Of a stretch of DNA of 64,000 nucleotides, positions 9,972 through 19,893 are shown piece after piece. The stretch covers positions 62,001-126,000 of the forward strand of contig JAFGWU010000082.1 in NCBI GenBank assembly GCA_016936975.1, given 5' to 3'. The position numbers and the translations under genes are program-made. The DNA comes from Bacteroidales bacterium (GTDB lineage Bacteria; Bacteroidota; Bacteroidia; Bacteroidales; GCA-2748055). Under the pieces are notes generated by a model. That model searched no databases and was not told the DNA's origin. It was given only the letters and a program-made list of their open reading frames with translations. Numbering within the stretch: position 1 is the stretch's first letter; each line of letters begins with the position of its first letter.

Positions 9972-11694
9972 ATGGTTCGTTTCCGCCTCCCTGCTGTGCG
10001 TCACCGCAATGGTGTCCGCACAACCGGTGTTATCGTTTGAGGAGAACCTCTCGGTCACCTGGCAGGAGGCTGTTGAAAGCTACCGGTGGCTCGATGAGCA
10101 CTATGAAAACGCCCTGCTGACGGAAGCCGGGAAAACGGATATCGGGAAACCTCTTCACCTCTTTATCATATCGCAGGACAGAGAATTCACCCCCCAGGAG
10201 GTCCGTGCGTCGGGAAAAGGCATCCTCTTCATCAATAACGGGATCCATCCCGGCGAACCCTGCGGTATCGATGCCAGCATTAAACTGGCAAGTGACCTTC
10301 TTTCCCGGTCAGACGACTACCACCGGTTCCTTGAAAATACCGTGGTGGTGATCGTCCCTGTGCTGAATGTGGGGGGGGCGTTGAACAGGAGCCCTTACCA
10401 CCGTGCCAACCAGAACGGGCCGGTTGAACAGGGATTCAGGGGAAATGCAAGGAACCTCGATCTCAACCGGGATTTCATCAAGCTGGACTCCAGAAATGCA
10501 CGATCACTGGTTGAACTGATCCGTGCCTGGGAGCCCGATATCCTGGTGGATACCCATACCTCCAACGGAGCCGATTACAGTTATGTAATCACCCTGATTA
10601 ACAATCACCCCCAGCGGCTGGAGAAATCCCAGGGCAATTTGCTGGTTCAAACCCTCCTCCCCTTTCTCTATCAATCGATGCGGGAGACACCCTACGAAAT
10701 GATTCCCTACGTATGGAGTTACAGGGAAACCCCCGAACTGGGAATCGTCGGTTTCATGGATTATCCAAGATACACCTCCGGGTACGGGAGCCTCTTCAAC
10801 ACCCTCTGCTTCACCGTTGAAACGCATATGTTCAAGCCCTTTTCCGACAGGGTCCTCTCCACCTGGCACCTGCTCCGTGAAATGCTCAGGATGACCAGCA
10901 TTTTCAAGTCCTCCATCCGGGCTGCAAAACTTATGGCCGACATGGACAAGACCGGTAAGAAACAATTTGTATTAAGGTGGGAGATGGACACATTGCGTTC
11001 CGATACCATTCACTTCAAGGGCTACACGGCAAAAAGAAAACCCAGCAGGGTAACAGGCTTCGAGCGCCTCTACTACGACCGGAACGAACCGTGGGAGAAA
11101 ACGATTCCCTATTACAACCATTTCAGGCCGGCCGTTACCGTGACGGCTCCCGATTTCTATATCATCCCCCAGGCATGGGAAGAGGTTATCGACCGGCTCG
11201 AAATCAACGGTATCGAACTGTGGCCCCTCCGGGAGGATACGCTCCTCGATGCAGAGGTCTATTATATCGATCATTTTGAAACAGGAGAGGAACCTTATAA
11301 CGGACATTACTGGCATTACAATACCGGCGTCCGCAAGGCATATGAATCCGTAACACTTCTGAAAGGGGACCGGGTTGTCCCTGTCAGCCAGCCGGGCTCC
11401 GAATATATTGTCCAGACCCTGGAACCAGAGGGATACGACTCATTTTTCAGCTGGAATTTCTTCGATGCCATCCTCTCCCGGAAAGAGTATTTTTCGCCTT
11501 ACGTGTTCGAGGAAAAAGCGGAAGAGATCCTGGCCGGGGATCCCATCCTGAGGGAACAATTCGAGACAAGGAAAAGCCGGGATCCGGGATTCAGATCCAA
11601 TCCGTACGCCCAGCTCCGGTTTATATATGAACATTCGGAATTTTCAGAAAAAACCTATCGGCGATATCCCGTATACCGGGTCATGAATCAGTAA
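9949..11694 (+). CDS. Secreted M14-family zinc carboxypeptidase-like protein
   Basis: Signal peptide; NNGIHPGEPCGID (HxxE), ARNLDLNRDFIKLD, TVETHMF. Confidence 0.85.
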   Translation: MNLKLLSEWFVSASLLCVTAMVSAQPVLSFEENLSVTWQEAVESYRWLDEHYENALLTEAGKTDIGKPLHLFIISQDREFTPQEVRASGKGILFINNGIHPGEPCGIDASIKLASDLLSRSDDYHRFLENTVVVIVPVLNVGGALNRSPYHRANQNGPVEQGFRGNARNLDLNRDFIKLDSRNARSLVELIRAWEPDILVDTHTSNGADYSYVITLINNHPQRLEKSQGNLLVQTLLPFLYQSMRETPYEMIPYVWSYRETPELGIVGFMDYPRYTSGYGSLFNTLCFTVETHMFKPFSDRVLSTWHLLREMLRMTSIFKSSIRAAKLMADMDKTGKKQFVLRWEMDTLRSDTIHFKGYTAKRKPSRVTGFERLYYDRNEPWEKTIPYYNHFRPAVTVTAPDFYIIPQAWEEVIDRLEINGIELWPLREDTLLDAEVYYIDHFETGEEPYNGHYWHYNTGVRKAYESVTLLKGDRVVPVSQPGSEYIVQTLEPEGYDSFFSWNFFDAILSRKEYFSPYVFEEKAEEILAGDPILREQFETRKSRDPGFRSNPYAQLRFIYEHSEFSEKTYRRYPVYRVMNQ

Positions 11695-11715
11695 GAATTT
11701 GTATAATTAAACCAT

Positions 11716-12993
11716 ATGAAACGATTTTTTCTTCTTGCTCTCTTTACGGCTGTATATTCTATTAATCTCCAGGCAGGGGGATCTCTTGAGAATTTCCTGG
11801 GCCGGCTGCCGGTTTCCGATGTTAAGACCCTCGGGAAGGATTCGCACTTCGAGCAAATCCTGGAGGTGATGTTTGAACAGCCCCTGGATCATCATCATCC
11901 CGACGGGCCCACCTTCAGGCAGAAACTCTATATTTCCCATATCGATCCGGAAAAACCGGTGGTGATCGTCACCCAGGGTTATGACTCGAAATATTATTTC
12001 AACAGCGAGATTGCCATTGAGCTCGGATGCAACCAGATCATTGTGGAACACCGCTATTTTGGAGAATCGAAACCCGATTCCGTCGACTGGAGCAAACTGA
12101 ACACCTGGCAGGCCGCTTCGGACCACCACAATATCATTCAAACCTTCAAACAGTTCTATACCGGCCGATGGATTTCCACCGGAATCAGTAAGGGTGGACA
12201 GACCGTTATGTTCCACAGCTACTACTATCCGGATGATGTTCATGTGAGGGTTCCTTACGTGGCCCCGCTGAACAACTCCATTGAGGATGAACGCATATAC
12301 TCCTTTCTGAATGACGTCGGGAAGAGAAAGGAACGGAAGAATATTCATAAATTTCAAAAAAGGCTGCTCAGGGACCAGGATGCCTATCTTCCGGCCTTCA
12401 AAGCGTTATCCGACAAAATAGGTTATACCTACGAATATGCCGGCGGATTGGAAAAGGCCTATGAATACTGCGTCCTGGAATATTCGTTTGCATTCTGGCA
12501 ATGGGGCACCGTTTCCGCTTCCGATATCCCCGGACGCAGGGCGGATCCCTTTGAAGTCATGGAACATATGAACCATATTGCCGGTTTCGATTATTTCTCC
12601 GACCAGTCCATTGAAACGCTTCAGCCATTCTTCTACCAGGCCCTGACCGAAATGGGTTACTACGGATATGACCTGGACGAATTCAGGGAATATATCCAGC
12701 ATGTGGACAATCCCGTTTTTACCTTCACGATCCCCAAAGGGGTTGAAGCCACGTTCAACGACCGGCTCCTGGAGAATCTTGAGGACTATCTCCGCAACGA
12801 AGCCCACCATTTTGTTTACATATACGGGGAAAATGACACCTGGTCGGCAACAGGATTTTTCGACATCGCTCCGGGTGTCAATTCAAAGGTTTTCGTGAAG
12901 GAGGGGGGATCCCACAGAACGCGCATCAATAACATGCCCGCGGAGCAGAAAGAGGAGGTTTACAAAACCATCCGGGTTTACCTGAATAATTAA
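11716..12993 (+). CDS. Secreted serine peptidase, S28/S37-like alpha/beta hydrolase
   Basis: Signal peptide; VIVTQGYDSKY, NQIIVEHRYFGES, GISKGGQTVMFHSYYYPDDV, YGENDTWSA. Confidence 0.8.
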   Translation: MKRFFLLALFTAVYSINLQAGGSLENFLGRLPVSDVKTLGKDSHFEQILEVMFEQPLDHHHPDGPTFRQKLYISHIDPEKPVVIVTQGYDSKYYFNSEIAIELGCNQIIVEHRYFGESKPDSVDWSKLNTWQAASDHHNIIQTFKQFYTGRWISTGISKGGQTVMFHSYYYPDDVHVRVPYVAPLNNSIEDERIYSFLNDVGKRKERKNIHKFQKRLLRDQDAYLPAFKALSDKIGYTYEYAGGLEKAYEYCVLEYSFAFWQWGTVSASDIPGRRADPFEVMEHMNHIAGFDYFSDQSIETLQPFFYQALTEMGYYGYDLDEFREYIQHVDNPVFTFTIPKGVEATFNDRLLENLEDYLRNEAHHFVYIYGENDTWSATGFFDIAPGVNSKVFVKEGGSHRTRINNMPAEQKEEVYKTIRVYLNN

Positions 12994-13700
12994 TCCTGCT
13001 TCCCGTACCTGGCCCTTGCCGAAGGGTATTCATCCAGCAGTGCACGCTTCGGGATTCTGGCGCCATGACCCGGATAGAGATAATCAAAGGGCAGGCCGAG
13101 GAGTTTTTCCCAGCTTTCCAGCAGGGCCATCCGGTCATCGGCAAAAGGCGGGAAGATCTCATGCCCCCTGATTCCGAATACCGTATCCCCCGCAATCACA
13201 TCGCCCCCATCCAGGCAAACGACCACCGAACCGTCGGTATGTCCGGGCAGATGCAATATCCGGCCCTTAAAGCCAAACCGGTCCAGCTCAAACTGATCCT
13301 CCACAATGATATCCGGTTCCAGGGGCGGGATGTTGCCGAGGCGTTTCAGGAAGGTCCGCCCCAATGCAACCAGTATCCTCGCCTTCCAGCGGGTGCCGTC
13401 GGGAAGCGGTCCGTATCCGTTTCTTAATTCATCGGCATCATTACGGTGCACCGCTACCGGCGCACCTGTGAGCTTCCTGATTTCTGCGGCCGAGCCGGCG
13501 TGATCGTAATGACTGTGGGTGATGATTATCAGCTTCAGGGAAGCGGTTTCCAGTTTGAGATGCCCAAGCATCTCCATCACCTTTTCTCCCGATCCTCTGT
13601 TGCAGGTATCGACCAGTATGGCACCCGTCTCATTGTAGATCAGATAACAGGAAACATTCAGGACCGGTATTCTTAATATCCTGTAAGATTTATCAGCCAT
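12990..13700 (-). CDS. MBL-fold metallo-hydrolase
   Basis: IITHSHYDHAGSAAEI, LHLPGHTDGSVVV, GDTVFGIRG. Confidence 0.92.
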   Translation of the reverse strand: MADKSYRILRIPVLNVSCYLIYNETGAILVDTCNRGSGEKVMEMLGHLKLETASLKLIIITHSHYDHAGSAAEIRKLTGAPVAVHRNDADELRNGYGPLPDGTRWKARILVALGRTFLKRLGNIPPLEPDIIVEDQFELDRFGFKGRILHLPGHTDGSVVVCLDGGDVIAGDTVFGIRGHEIFPPFADDRMALLESWEKLLGLPFDYLYPGHGARIPKRALLDEYPSARARYGKQD

Positions 13701-14311
13701 TATTTAACAGGAAAATCCATTAGCTTCTCGTTCTCCAGGTAAGCCACCAGGCGATCGCCAATCGACACGGGACCGACTCCCGGAGGCGTTCCCGTATAGA
13801 TCAGATCACCGGTTTTTAAAGTCATGAACCGGGAAACATAGGATATGATCTGTTCGAAACTGAATATCATGTCCGCCGTATTCCCTTTCTGTACCGTTTT
13901 TCCGTTTATCTCCAGGTGAAAATTCAGGCTGTGGATATCCCTGAATCCCCCGACCGGCAGAAAGGTACTGACGGGAGCAGAATAATCAAATCCTTTGGCA
14001 ATTTCCCAGGGCAGACCCTTTTTTTTCATTTCCGACTGCAGATCCCGTGCGGTGAAATCGATGCCCAGGGCCAGTTCTGAATAATAGAGTGGGGCAAAAT
14101 TTTCTGGAATACTCTTTCCCAGCCGGTTAATCCGGAGTACAATCTCCAGTTCATAATGTATCTCGCTGGAGAAATCGGGGTAAAAAAAAGGCCGGTTCCG
14201 GATTACCAGGGCAGAATCGGGTTTCAGGAAAAAAACCGGCTTCTCGGGAAGGGGATTGTTCAGTTCTCTGGCATGCTCGGCATAATTTCTTCCAATACAG
14301 ATAATTTTCAT
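13700..14311 (-). CDS. Fumarylacetoacetate hydrolase-family protein
   Basis: MKIICIGRNYAEHARELNNPLPEKPVFFLKPDSAL; HYELEIVLRI; TGTPPGVGPV. Confidence 0.92.
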   Translation of the reverse strand: MKIICIGRNYAEHARELNNPLPEKPVFFLKPDSALVIRNRPFFYPDFSSEIHYELEIVLRINRLGKSIPENFAPLYYSELALGIDFTARDLQSEMKKKGLPWEIAKGFDYSAPVSTFLPVGGFRDIHSLNFHLEINGKTVQKGNTADMIFSFEQIISYVSRFMTLKTGDLIYTGTPPGVGPVSIGDRLVAYLENEKLMDFPVK

Positions 14312-15090
14312 GCCTTCATCGACCTTAGCTTAATATTCGTCAGGACCTTTTTTGTATATAACGGGAAATCTCCGTTCATCATCCACCCGTAATAACCGGG
14401 ATCCCTGTTCAGAACCTCTTCAACCGGGATGCCCTTATATTTTCCGAAGTTGAAGACCTCTACATCGTTATCGTTGTAAATAATCCTTCCGGCAAAATCC
14501 GCATACCGGCTATGAGCGGAGAACTCGGCCAATTTGGGCACATCATTTTCCAGGTTCGGATACCGGTCGAGCTGGGATTGCAGGACCTCGTAGGTGGCGC
14601 GGGTATCTGCCTTTGCGCCGTGTGCCCCCTCCAGCTCCCTGTCACAGTAAAACTTATAGGCGGCAGACAATGTGCGCGGCTCCATCTTCATAAAGATCAC
14701 CTGCACATCAATGAATTTTCTTCTTTTAAGATCTATGTCCACACCCGCCCTGAGGAACTCTTCGGCAAGAAGAGGAATATCAAATTTATTCGAATTGTAG
14801 CCAGCCAGGTCACAGCCCTCAAAATCCCTGGCCAGATTCCTGGCTATTTCGTGGAATGCAGGGGCATCCCTGACATCCTCATCTTTTATGCAGTGCACCT
14901 CGGTCGCCTGTGGGGGAATGGGCATGCCCGGATTGATGAGCATCGTCTTTGAAGTTTCGTTCCCGTTCAAATCCACCTTCAGGTAGGACAGCTCAACAAT
15001 CCTGTCAGAGGCCACATTGATTCCGGTTGTTTCAAGATCAAAAAATATGAGGGGATTACGCAGGTTCAGCTTCATGAATCGGTCATGCAT
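14308..15090 (-). CDS. DnaQ-like DEDDh 3'-5' exonuclease
   Basis: FFDLETTGINVASDRIVELSY (ExoI), AGYNSNKFDIPLLAEE (ExoII), HGAKADTRATYEVLQ (ExoIII). Confidence 0.92.
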   Translation of the reverse strand: MHDRFMKLNLRNPLIFFDLETTGINVASDRIVELSYLKVDLNGNETSKTMLINPGMPIPPQATEVHCIKDEDVRDAPAFHEIARNLARDFEGCDLAGYNSNKFDIPLLAEEFLRAGVDIDLKRRKFIDVQVIFMKMEPRTLSAAYKFYCDRELEGAHGAKADTRATYEVLQSQLDRYPNLENDVPKLAEFSAHSRYADFAGRIIYNDNDVEVFNFGKYKGIPVEEVLNRDPGYYGWMMNGDFPLYTKKVLTNIKLRSMKA

Positions 15091-16213
15091 TAATCATCAT
15101 GGGCATCAGAAGCATTAAAATATCCTCCTGGTCATTATCCGTATCTCCCGGCAGCAGGATGCCTGCACGCGTTGGATCGCTCATCTCCAGGATAACCTCG
15201 GAGGATGGCAGGTTGGCGAGAATCTCAATCAGGAAGGTTGACTTGAATCCGATTTCCAGGTCCTCCCCTTCATACTGACAGCTCAGGCGCTCATTGGCAG
15301 AAATGGAAAAATCAATATCCTGTGCGGAAATATTGATCTGGTTGCCGGTCAGTGCCAGCTTTACAAGATTGCTGGCCTGGTTTGAAAAGACCGATACACG
15401 CTTGAGGCTGTTGTGGAACGATACCCGGTCGATCGTCATCCTGTAGGGATTGTTTTTCGGTATCACGGAGTTGTAGGACGGATAGTTACCCTCGACCAGC
15501 CGGCAGATCAGTCTGTAATTTGAAAGCGTAAAAGAGGCATTCTTCTCATCAAACTCGAGCATGACCGCGTTACTTTCCTTCGGTAAAATATTCTTCAGCA
15601 GGGATGCCGGTTTCTTTGGCAAAATGAAGCTTGAAACCGCGCCGGCCTTCGCATCGGTCCGCTTATACCTTACCAGCTTATGGGCATCGGAGGCCACGAA
15701 GGTGATGTCATCGGGGGACAGCTCCATGAAGATGCCGTTCATGACGGGCCTGAGCTCATCATCAGCCGTTGCGAACAGGGTTTTGTTGATTCCTGCCAGC
15801 AGGAGCTCCGGATCCAGCTCAAGGTTCTCCTTCCGGTCCCCCTTGATCACGGGAAGCTGGGGAAATTCTTTCCCGTTCTGACCCACGATAGTGAATTTTC
15901 CGTTTTCCGACTGGATGATGATCCCCAGCGTATCGGTATTGATCTCAAATGACAGGGGGATATCCGAAAACTCCTTGAGGGTATCCGTCAGGATCCTGGC
16001 CGGTATGGCTATCATTCCCGATCCATCCGTGTTTTCGATCTTCATATTGGTTATCAGGGTCGATTCAAGGTCCGAAGCCGTCACCTCCAGGATGCCATCC
16101 TCCAGTGAGAAGAGGAAATTATCGAGTATGGGCAGTGTATTTTTGGTGCTGATAACGCGATTAATCGCCTGAAGATGGCTCAGGAGCTCCATGCTGGATA
16201 CAACAAATTTCAT
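15083..16213 (-). CDS. dnaN: DNA polymerase III subunit beta (sliding clamp)
   Basis: MKFVVSSMELLSHLQAINRVISTKNTLPILDNFLF; VASDAHKLVRY; C-terminal LLMPMMI. Confidence 0.96.
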   Translation of the reverse strand: MKFVVSSMELLSHLQAINRVISTKNTLPILDNFLFSLEDGILEVTASDLESTLITNMKIENTDGSGMIAIPARILTDTLKEFSDIPLSFEINTDTLGIIIQSENGKFTIVGQNGKEFPQLPVIKGDRKENLELDPELLLAGINKTLFATADDELRPVMNGIFMELSPDDITFVASDAHKLVRYKRTDAKAGAVSSFILPKKPASLLKNILPKESNAVMLEFDEKNASFTLSNYRLICRLVEGNYPSYNSVIPKNNPYRMTIDRVSFHNSLKRVSVFSNQASNLVKLALTGNQINISAQDIDFSISANERLSCQYEGEDLEIGFKSTFLIEILANLPSSEVILEMSDPTRAGILLPGDTDNDQEDILMLLMPMMINA

Positions 16214-16396
16214 ATGCTTTTGATTTTAATAGTTACAGGTAAAGACACCTTTTTTTTCGTGCTCGGTTTGAACTACCAATAATACAAAAAAAAATTATTA
16301 GTCGGGCAAGGATTTTTAAAAAGTGTGATTGGTGATTGCAGGGCTGCAACCAACCTTCAACCCTGTGAAAACTACGACGCAGCAAGGTGAAATCCC

Positions 16397-16431
16397 GAAC
16401 CGGGAACAGGGAACCGGGAACCCGGAACCTT
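16397..16431. repeat. 7-bp-period array (GAACCGG family), 5 units
   Basis: GAACCGG GAACAGG GAACCGG GAACCCG GAACCTT, in phase. Confidence 0.85.
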
Positions 16432-16457
16432 TCCACGCCAGGCATGGCGTTGCTACA
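16431..16457. repeat. REP-like hairpin, copy 1
   Basis: TTCCACGCCAGGCATGGCGTTGCTACA; CTA at offset 23-25 is the complement of the TAG stop of the adjacent minus-strand gene. Confidence 0.85.
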
Positions 16458-17418
16458 ACTTATAATAATTTTCCAGTTCCCTCATCAGCACATCGAGGTA
16501 GATATAATTGACAACCAGGACGCCGGGACCGCCATTATGGATCACCAGGGCCCTGAACATATCGGCCGTGCCATCCGGATTCCGGTTCCAGGGGTATATC
16601 TCCAGCCTGTGGGTTTCACCCTCCATGGAACCAATCCTCAGGCGGGCCATCAGCAATCCTTCCTGGTTCATGCGCAGGGTAGCGGCATCCGTTTCTTCAA
16701 GGATCCGCTCATAGCGGATGTCTGCAAAATAGCTTAACAACAACCTGATGGAATGGTCGTTGAGAGAATCTGAAGCTACCATCCGGTTATTCATCATGTC
16801 CACACACTCATAATCTCCCGTGCTATCCTGCTCCAGTACAAAATGGCTTTTTCCGGGGATCTCCACCTCGAGCAGGGCAATCTCCCCGGGCAGGAGCCCG
16901 ATCAAATTACGGAGATGATAATGATTGGGTACCGGCACAAAAACCCTGTCCAGCCGGATGGCCCCGTAACCCGGGATGGTGACCATGAACAATTTGCCGG
17001 AGCCGGTATGGGCCAGCATCTGCCGTTCCCCGTCGAAATATAAATCGTACTCCAGCAGTTCCTGATGATCATGCATGAAGCGGACCGAAACGCGGTTCCA
17101 CTGTTCACTGACCTGTTCCCCCGAGAGAACGGATGTCACCTGCAGACGTCCCGCTGCAAACAGGATATTCTCTACGGCCACCGGGTTGGCCGTTTCCGTT
17201 CCGGAAACCAGCCACACTGAATCCGGCCTGGAAAGAGAGGTTGAATCGTAGCGGTTGCGGATGATGATCCTGTTTACCTTCTCCGGGTCTTTTAGAATTA
17301 CCGACCGGCTCTCCCTTCCCGGGGAATCCCCCGCATCGCTCAGGATGATTGCGGCAACGGCCAGAACAACGCCGGCCGACAGCCATAAAAGGATTCTATT
17401 GAAAGATCTACCCGCCAT
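16453..17418 (-). CDS. DUF4340-like protein linked to GldG-type ABC system
   Basis: Single N-terminal TM, position directly downstream of gldG with overlap; general similarity to DUF4340-type proteins by eye. Confidence 0.6.
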   Translation of the reverse strand: MAGRSFNRILLWLSAGVVLAVAAIILSDAGDSPGRESRSVILKDPEKVNRIIIRNRYDSTSLSRPDSVWLVSGTETANPVAVENILFAAGRLQVTSVLSGEQVSEQWNRVSVRFMHDHQELLEYDLYFDGERQMLAHTGSGKLFMVTIPGYGAIRLDRVFVPVPNHYHLRNLIGLLPGEIALLEVEIPGKSHFVLEQDSTGDYECVDMMNNRMVASDSLNDHSIRLLLSYFADIRYERILEETDAATLRMNQEGLLMARLRIGSMEGETHRLEIYPWNRNPDGTADMFRALVIHNGGPGVLVVNYIYLDVLMRELENYYKL

Positions 17419-19117
17419 ATTTTTTCCGTCTCCGGTAATAAAATCCCGCGCCGGACAGGGCCAGCAGAACCGGCGGTAAAACGGTATTGAACAGCACCCA
17501 GAAGATCCTTCTTCCCCTGTCGTTTATCATCTCCTGGTCGAGCAAACGGAGCCTGAACTCCCTGGATCGCAGTTCCATGATACCGGATTGGTCGGTCATA
17601 TAGTTTACCAGGTTCAGGATGAACTCCCTGTTTCCGAAGGTCTGCCTCGAATATTTATCATAGCCGAGCGGCCGGGCCACATATCTTCCGCCCGAGAACT
17701 CCACCTCATTCCGTATCATATCCCCGTCACCCGAAACAAAAACCGATGCCGGTCTGCTGCTCGCGATAATTTCCGCATCCGGGGGGGTAACGCCGCCGGG
17801 CACCGCGTAATTTTTGTAGAACGAGGGGAACGAACCTTCCAGGAGCACGCCCACCGGCAGTCCTGACTGGCTGAAAAAGGCCGGGTTGAGTTCCCGGGTG
17901 ATCTCTTCCATCCTGATCTGCAGGGGAACCTTCATCCGGTTGCTGTTTGGCGAAGTGGTCAGGATGGCTGTTTTCTTCACATCCCCGGGGAGCGCATCCA
18001 GGGTATCCAGGACCGACACGAACTCCGTTTTCACATAATTCAGGGACCGGGTCACGGGATGGTCCTGCGGACCGCTCAGCAGGGGCAGATATATCCAGGG
18101 CATCATCCTGAACTCAGCCTGCTGTCCGGCCGGCGCCACATTAACGGGCACCAGGTTACACTGCATGTCCACGGCCAGGTTATAGTCAATCCTGATGCCG
18201 TATTTAAAAAGAAGATCCTCCAATCCGACGGGATTGGCCAGGGCATAGGTCATCCTCGATTGCAGGCTGTCGGCCGGGGAGATAACCGGGTCCAGGAAGA
18301 AGAGGACGTTTCCGCCACGCATGATGTACTGATCGATGGCAAACCGGTCCCGTTCACTGAAAGGCCGTGTGGGCTGGGCAATGATTATCGCCCTGTAATT
18401 GAGCAATGCCTCCAGGTTCCCGTTGATGTGTCCGCGATCGACCTGGAAGAAGTTCCTGAGCTCGTTCATGATGCTGTGGGTCTGAAGGGAGTCCAACTCC
18501 CCATGCCCCTCGATGAAGGCAATCATGGGGATCTCCTTCACCGTCAGGCTCTGAATGGCACGGATGAATTCATACTCCAGGGCCTGAACCGAATTGTTAA
18601 GGTTGACCTCATGGGAAAGGGCCGGGTTATTTTTCAGCAGGTTGACGGGGATCTCATACCCCCTGTAACTGAGGATCGCCCCGGGGAAGATGATCCTGTC
18701 CGTCTTGCCTCCCTCCCGGTCACGCATCATCACGTTCGTCACGTTCAGCCCCATATTGTAAAGCTCCGTGATCATTCTCTGCCTCACCGCAGGATCAGAC
18801 TCGTCGTAGAGATTGACAAACGTGTACTGAATCCGGTTGCCCCCGTATGCCCGGAACTCATCCAGCAGTTCCCTGATGGATTGACGGAACTGTACAAATC
18901 CGCCCGGGAGCTCTCCATCCAGGTATACCCTGATCAGTACCACGTCGTCGAGCTCTTTCAACAGCTCTTTTGAAGGGCGTGAGAGGGTGTATCGCTTTTC
19001 GGAGGTGAGGTCCACCCTGAAAAAAGCGGCGGAAGAGAGCGCGGCTACGACCACCACCGCGAGAAATACCGCGACGAGCTGCAGCAGATGCTTATTTCTG
19101 AGATGCTTCCTGTTCAT
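17408..19117 (-). CDS. gldG: Gliding-motility-associated ABC transporter substrate-binding-like protein GldG
   Basis: RVDLTSEKRYTLSRPSKELLKELDDVVLIRVYLDGELPGGFVQFRQSIRELLDEFRAYGG; IAFIEGHGEL; C-terminal TM. Confidence 0.9.
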   Translation of the reverse strand: MNRKHLRNKHLLQLVAVFLAVVVVAALSSAAFFRVDLTSEKRYTLSRPSKELLKELDDVVLIRVYLDGELPGGFVQFRQSIRELLDEFRAYGGNRIQYTFVNLYDESDPAVRQRMITELYNMGLNVTNVMMRDREGGKTDRIIFPGAILSYRGYEIPVNLLKNNPALSHEVNLNNSVQALEYEFIRAIQSLTVKEIPMIAFIEGHGELDSLQTHSIMNELRNFFQVDRGHINGNLEALLNYRAIIIAQPTRPFSERDRFAIDQYIMRGGNVLFFLDPVISPADSLQSRMTYALANPVGLEDLLFKYGIRIDYNLAVDMQCNLVPVNVAPAGQQAEFRMMPWIYLPLLSGPQDHPVTRSLNYVKTEFVSVLDTLDALPGDVKKTAILTTSPNSNRMKVPLQIRMEEITRELNPAFFSQSGLPVGVLLEGSFPSFYKNYAVPGGVTPPDAEIIASSRPASVFVSGDGDMIRNEVEFSGGRYVARPLGYDKYSRQTFGNREFILNLVNYMTDQSGIMELRSREFRLRLLDQEMINDRGRRIFWVLFNTVLPPVLLALSGAGFYYRRRKKYGG

Positions 19118-19123
19118 AACCTT

Positions 19124-19855
19124 TTACCATTTCCTGCTCAGCAATACCGTCCGGGAGGAGGTGTTGAAAATGACCATCACCCCGAAAAACCAGACGAGGT
19201 CCCGGGAATCGATCACGCCCCTGCTGACCGATTCATAATGATAGAGCAATCCGATCCTTGAAACCGTGAACCCCAGGGAGCCGGAGTTGAAAACCGTTGC
19301 CAGCTGGTCAAAGCCCCAGGTTACCAGCAGGGAAAAAAATACCGCCATCACAAAAGCCACTGCCTGGTTATCGGTGAGGGATGAGGCAAACACCCCGATG
19401 GAGGCATAAACGCCGGCAAGCAGAAACAACCCGATATAGGATCCCCAGGTCCCCCCCGTGTCAATATTGCCGGGCGGACTGCCCAGTTTCCATACAGAGA
19501 AGAAATAGAGCAGGGTGGGAAGGATCGCCAAGATCGCCAGCAACCAGGAGGCGAAAAATTTTGACAGCACCAGCGTGGTTTCGGTAACCGGACGGCTCAG
19601 CAGCAGTTCGAGGGTGCCCAGTTTTTTCTCATCGGCAAACATGCGCATGGTAATGGCCGGGATAAGAAACAGGAACACCCAGGGCGCCATCATAAAAAGC
19701 GGATCGAGCGAGGCATAATTCCCTTCCAGGATATTCAACGGTGTCCGGAATACCCATATCAGCAAGCCATTGGCCAGAAGGAAAAAGAATATGACCACGT
19801 AGCCCAGGATGGTGCTGAAGAAATTACTGACCTCTTTTCTGAATAGTACCCACAT
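19124..19855 (-). CDS. gldF: Gliding-motility-associated ABC transporter permease GldF
   Basis: MWVLFRKEVSNFFSTILGYVVI...MRMFADEKKLGTLELLLSRPVTETTLVLSKF. Confidence 0.9.
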   Translation of the reverse strand: MWVLFRKEVSNFFSTILGYVVIFFFLLANGLLIWVFRTPLNILEGNYASLDPLFMMAPWVFLFLIPAITMRMFADEKKLGTLELLLSRPVTETTLVLSKFFASWLLAILAILPTLLYFFSVWKLGSPPGNIDTGGTWGSYIGLFLLAGVYASIGVFASSLTDNQAVAFVMAVFFSLLVTWGFDQLATVFNSGSLGFTVSRIGLLYHYESVSRGVIDSRDLVWFFGVMVIFNTSSRTVLLSRKW

Positions 19856-19893
19856 GATTACTCAACGCAATAATTATGTTTTACGTGTCCTTT

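Noticed and set aside
18059-18973. 304-aa plus-strand ORF antisense to gldG
   Set aside because: Shadow ORF; gldG reading frame has clear family motifs and operon context.
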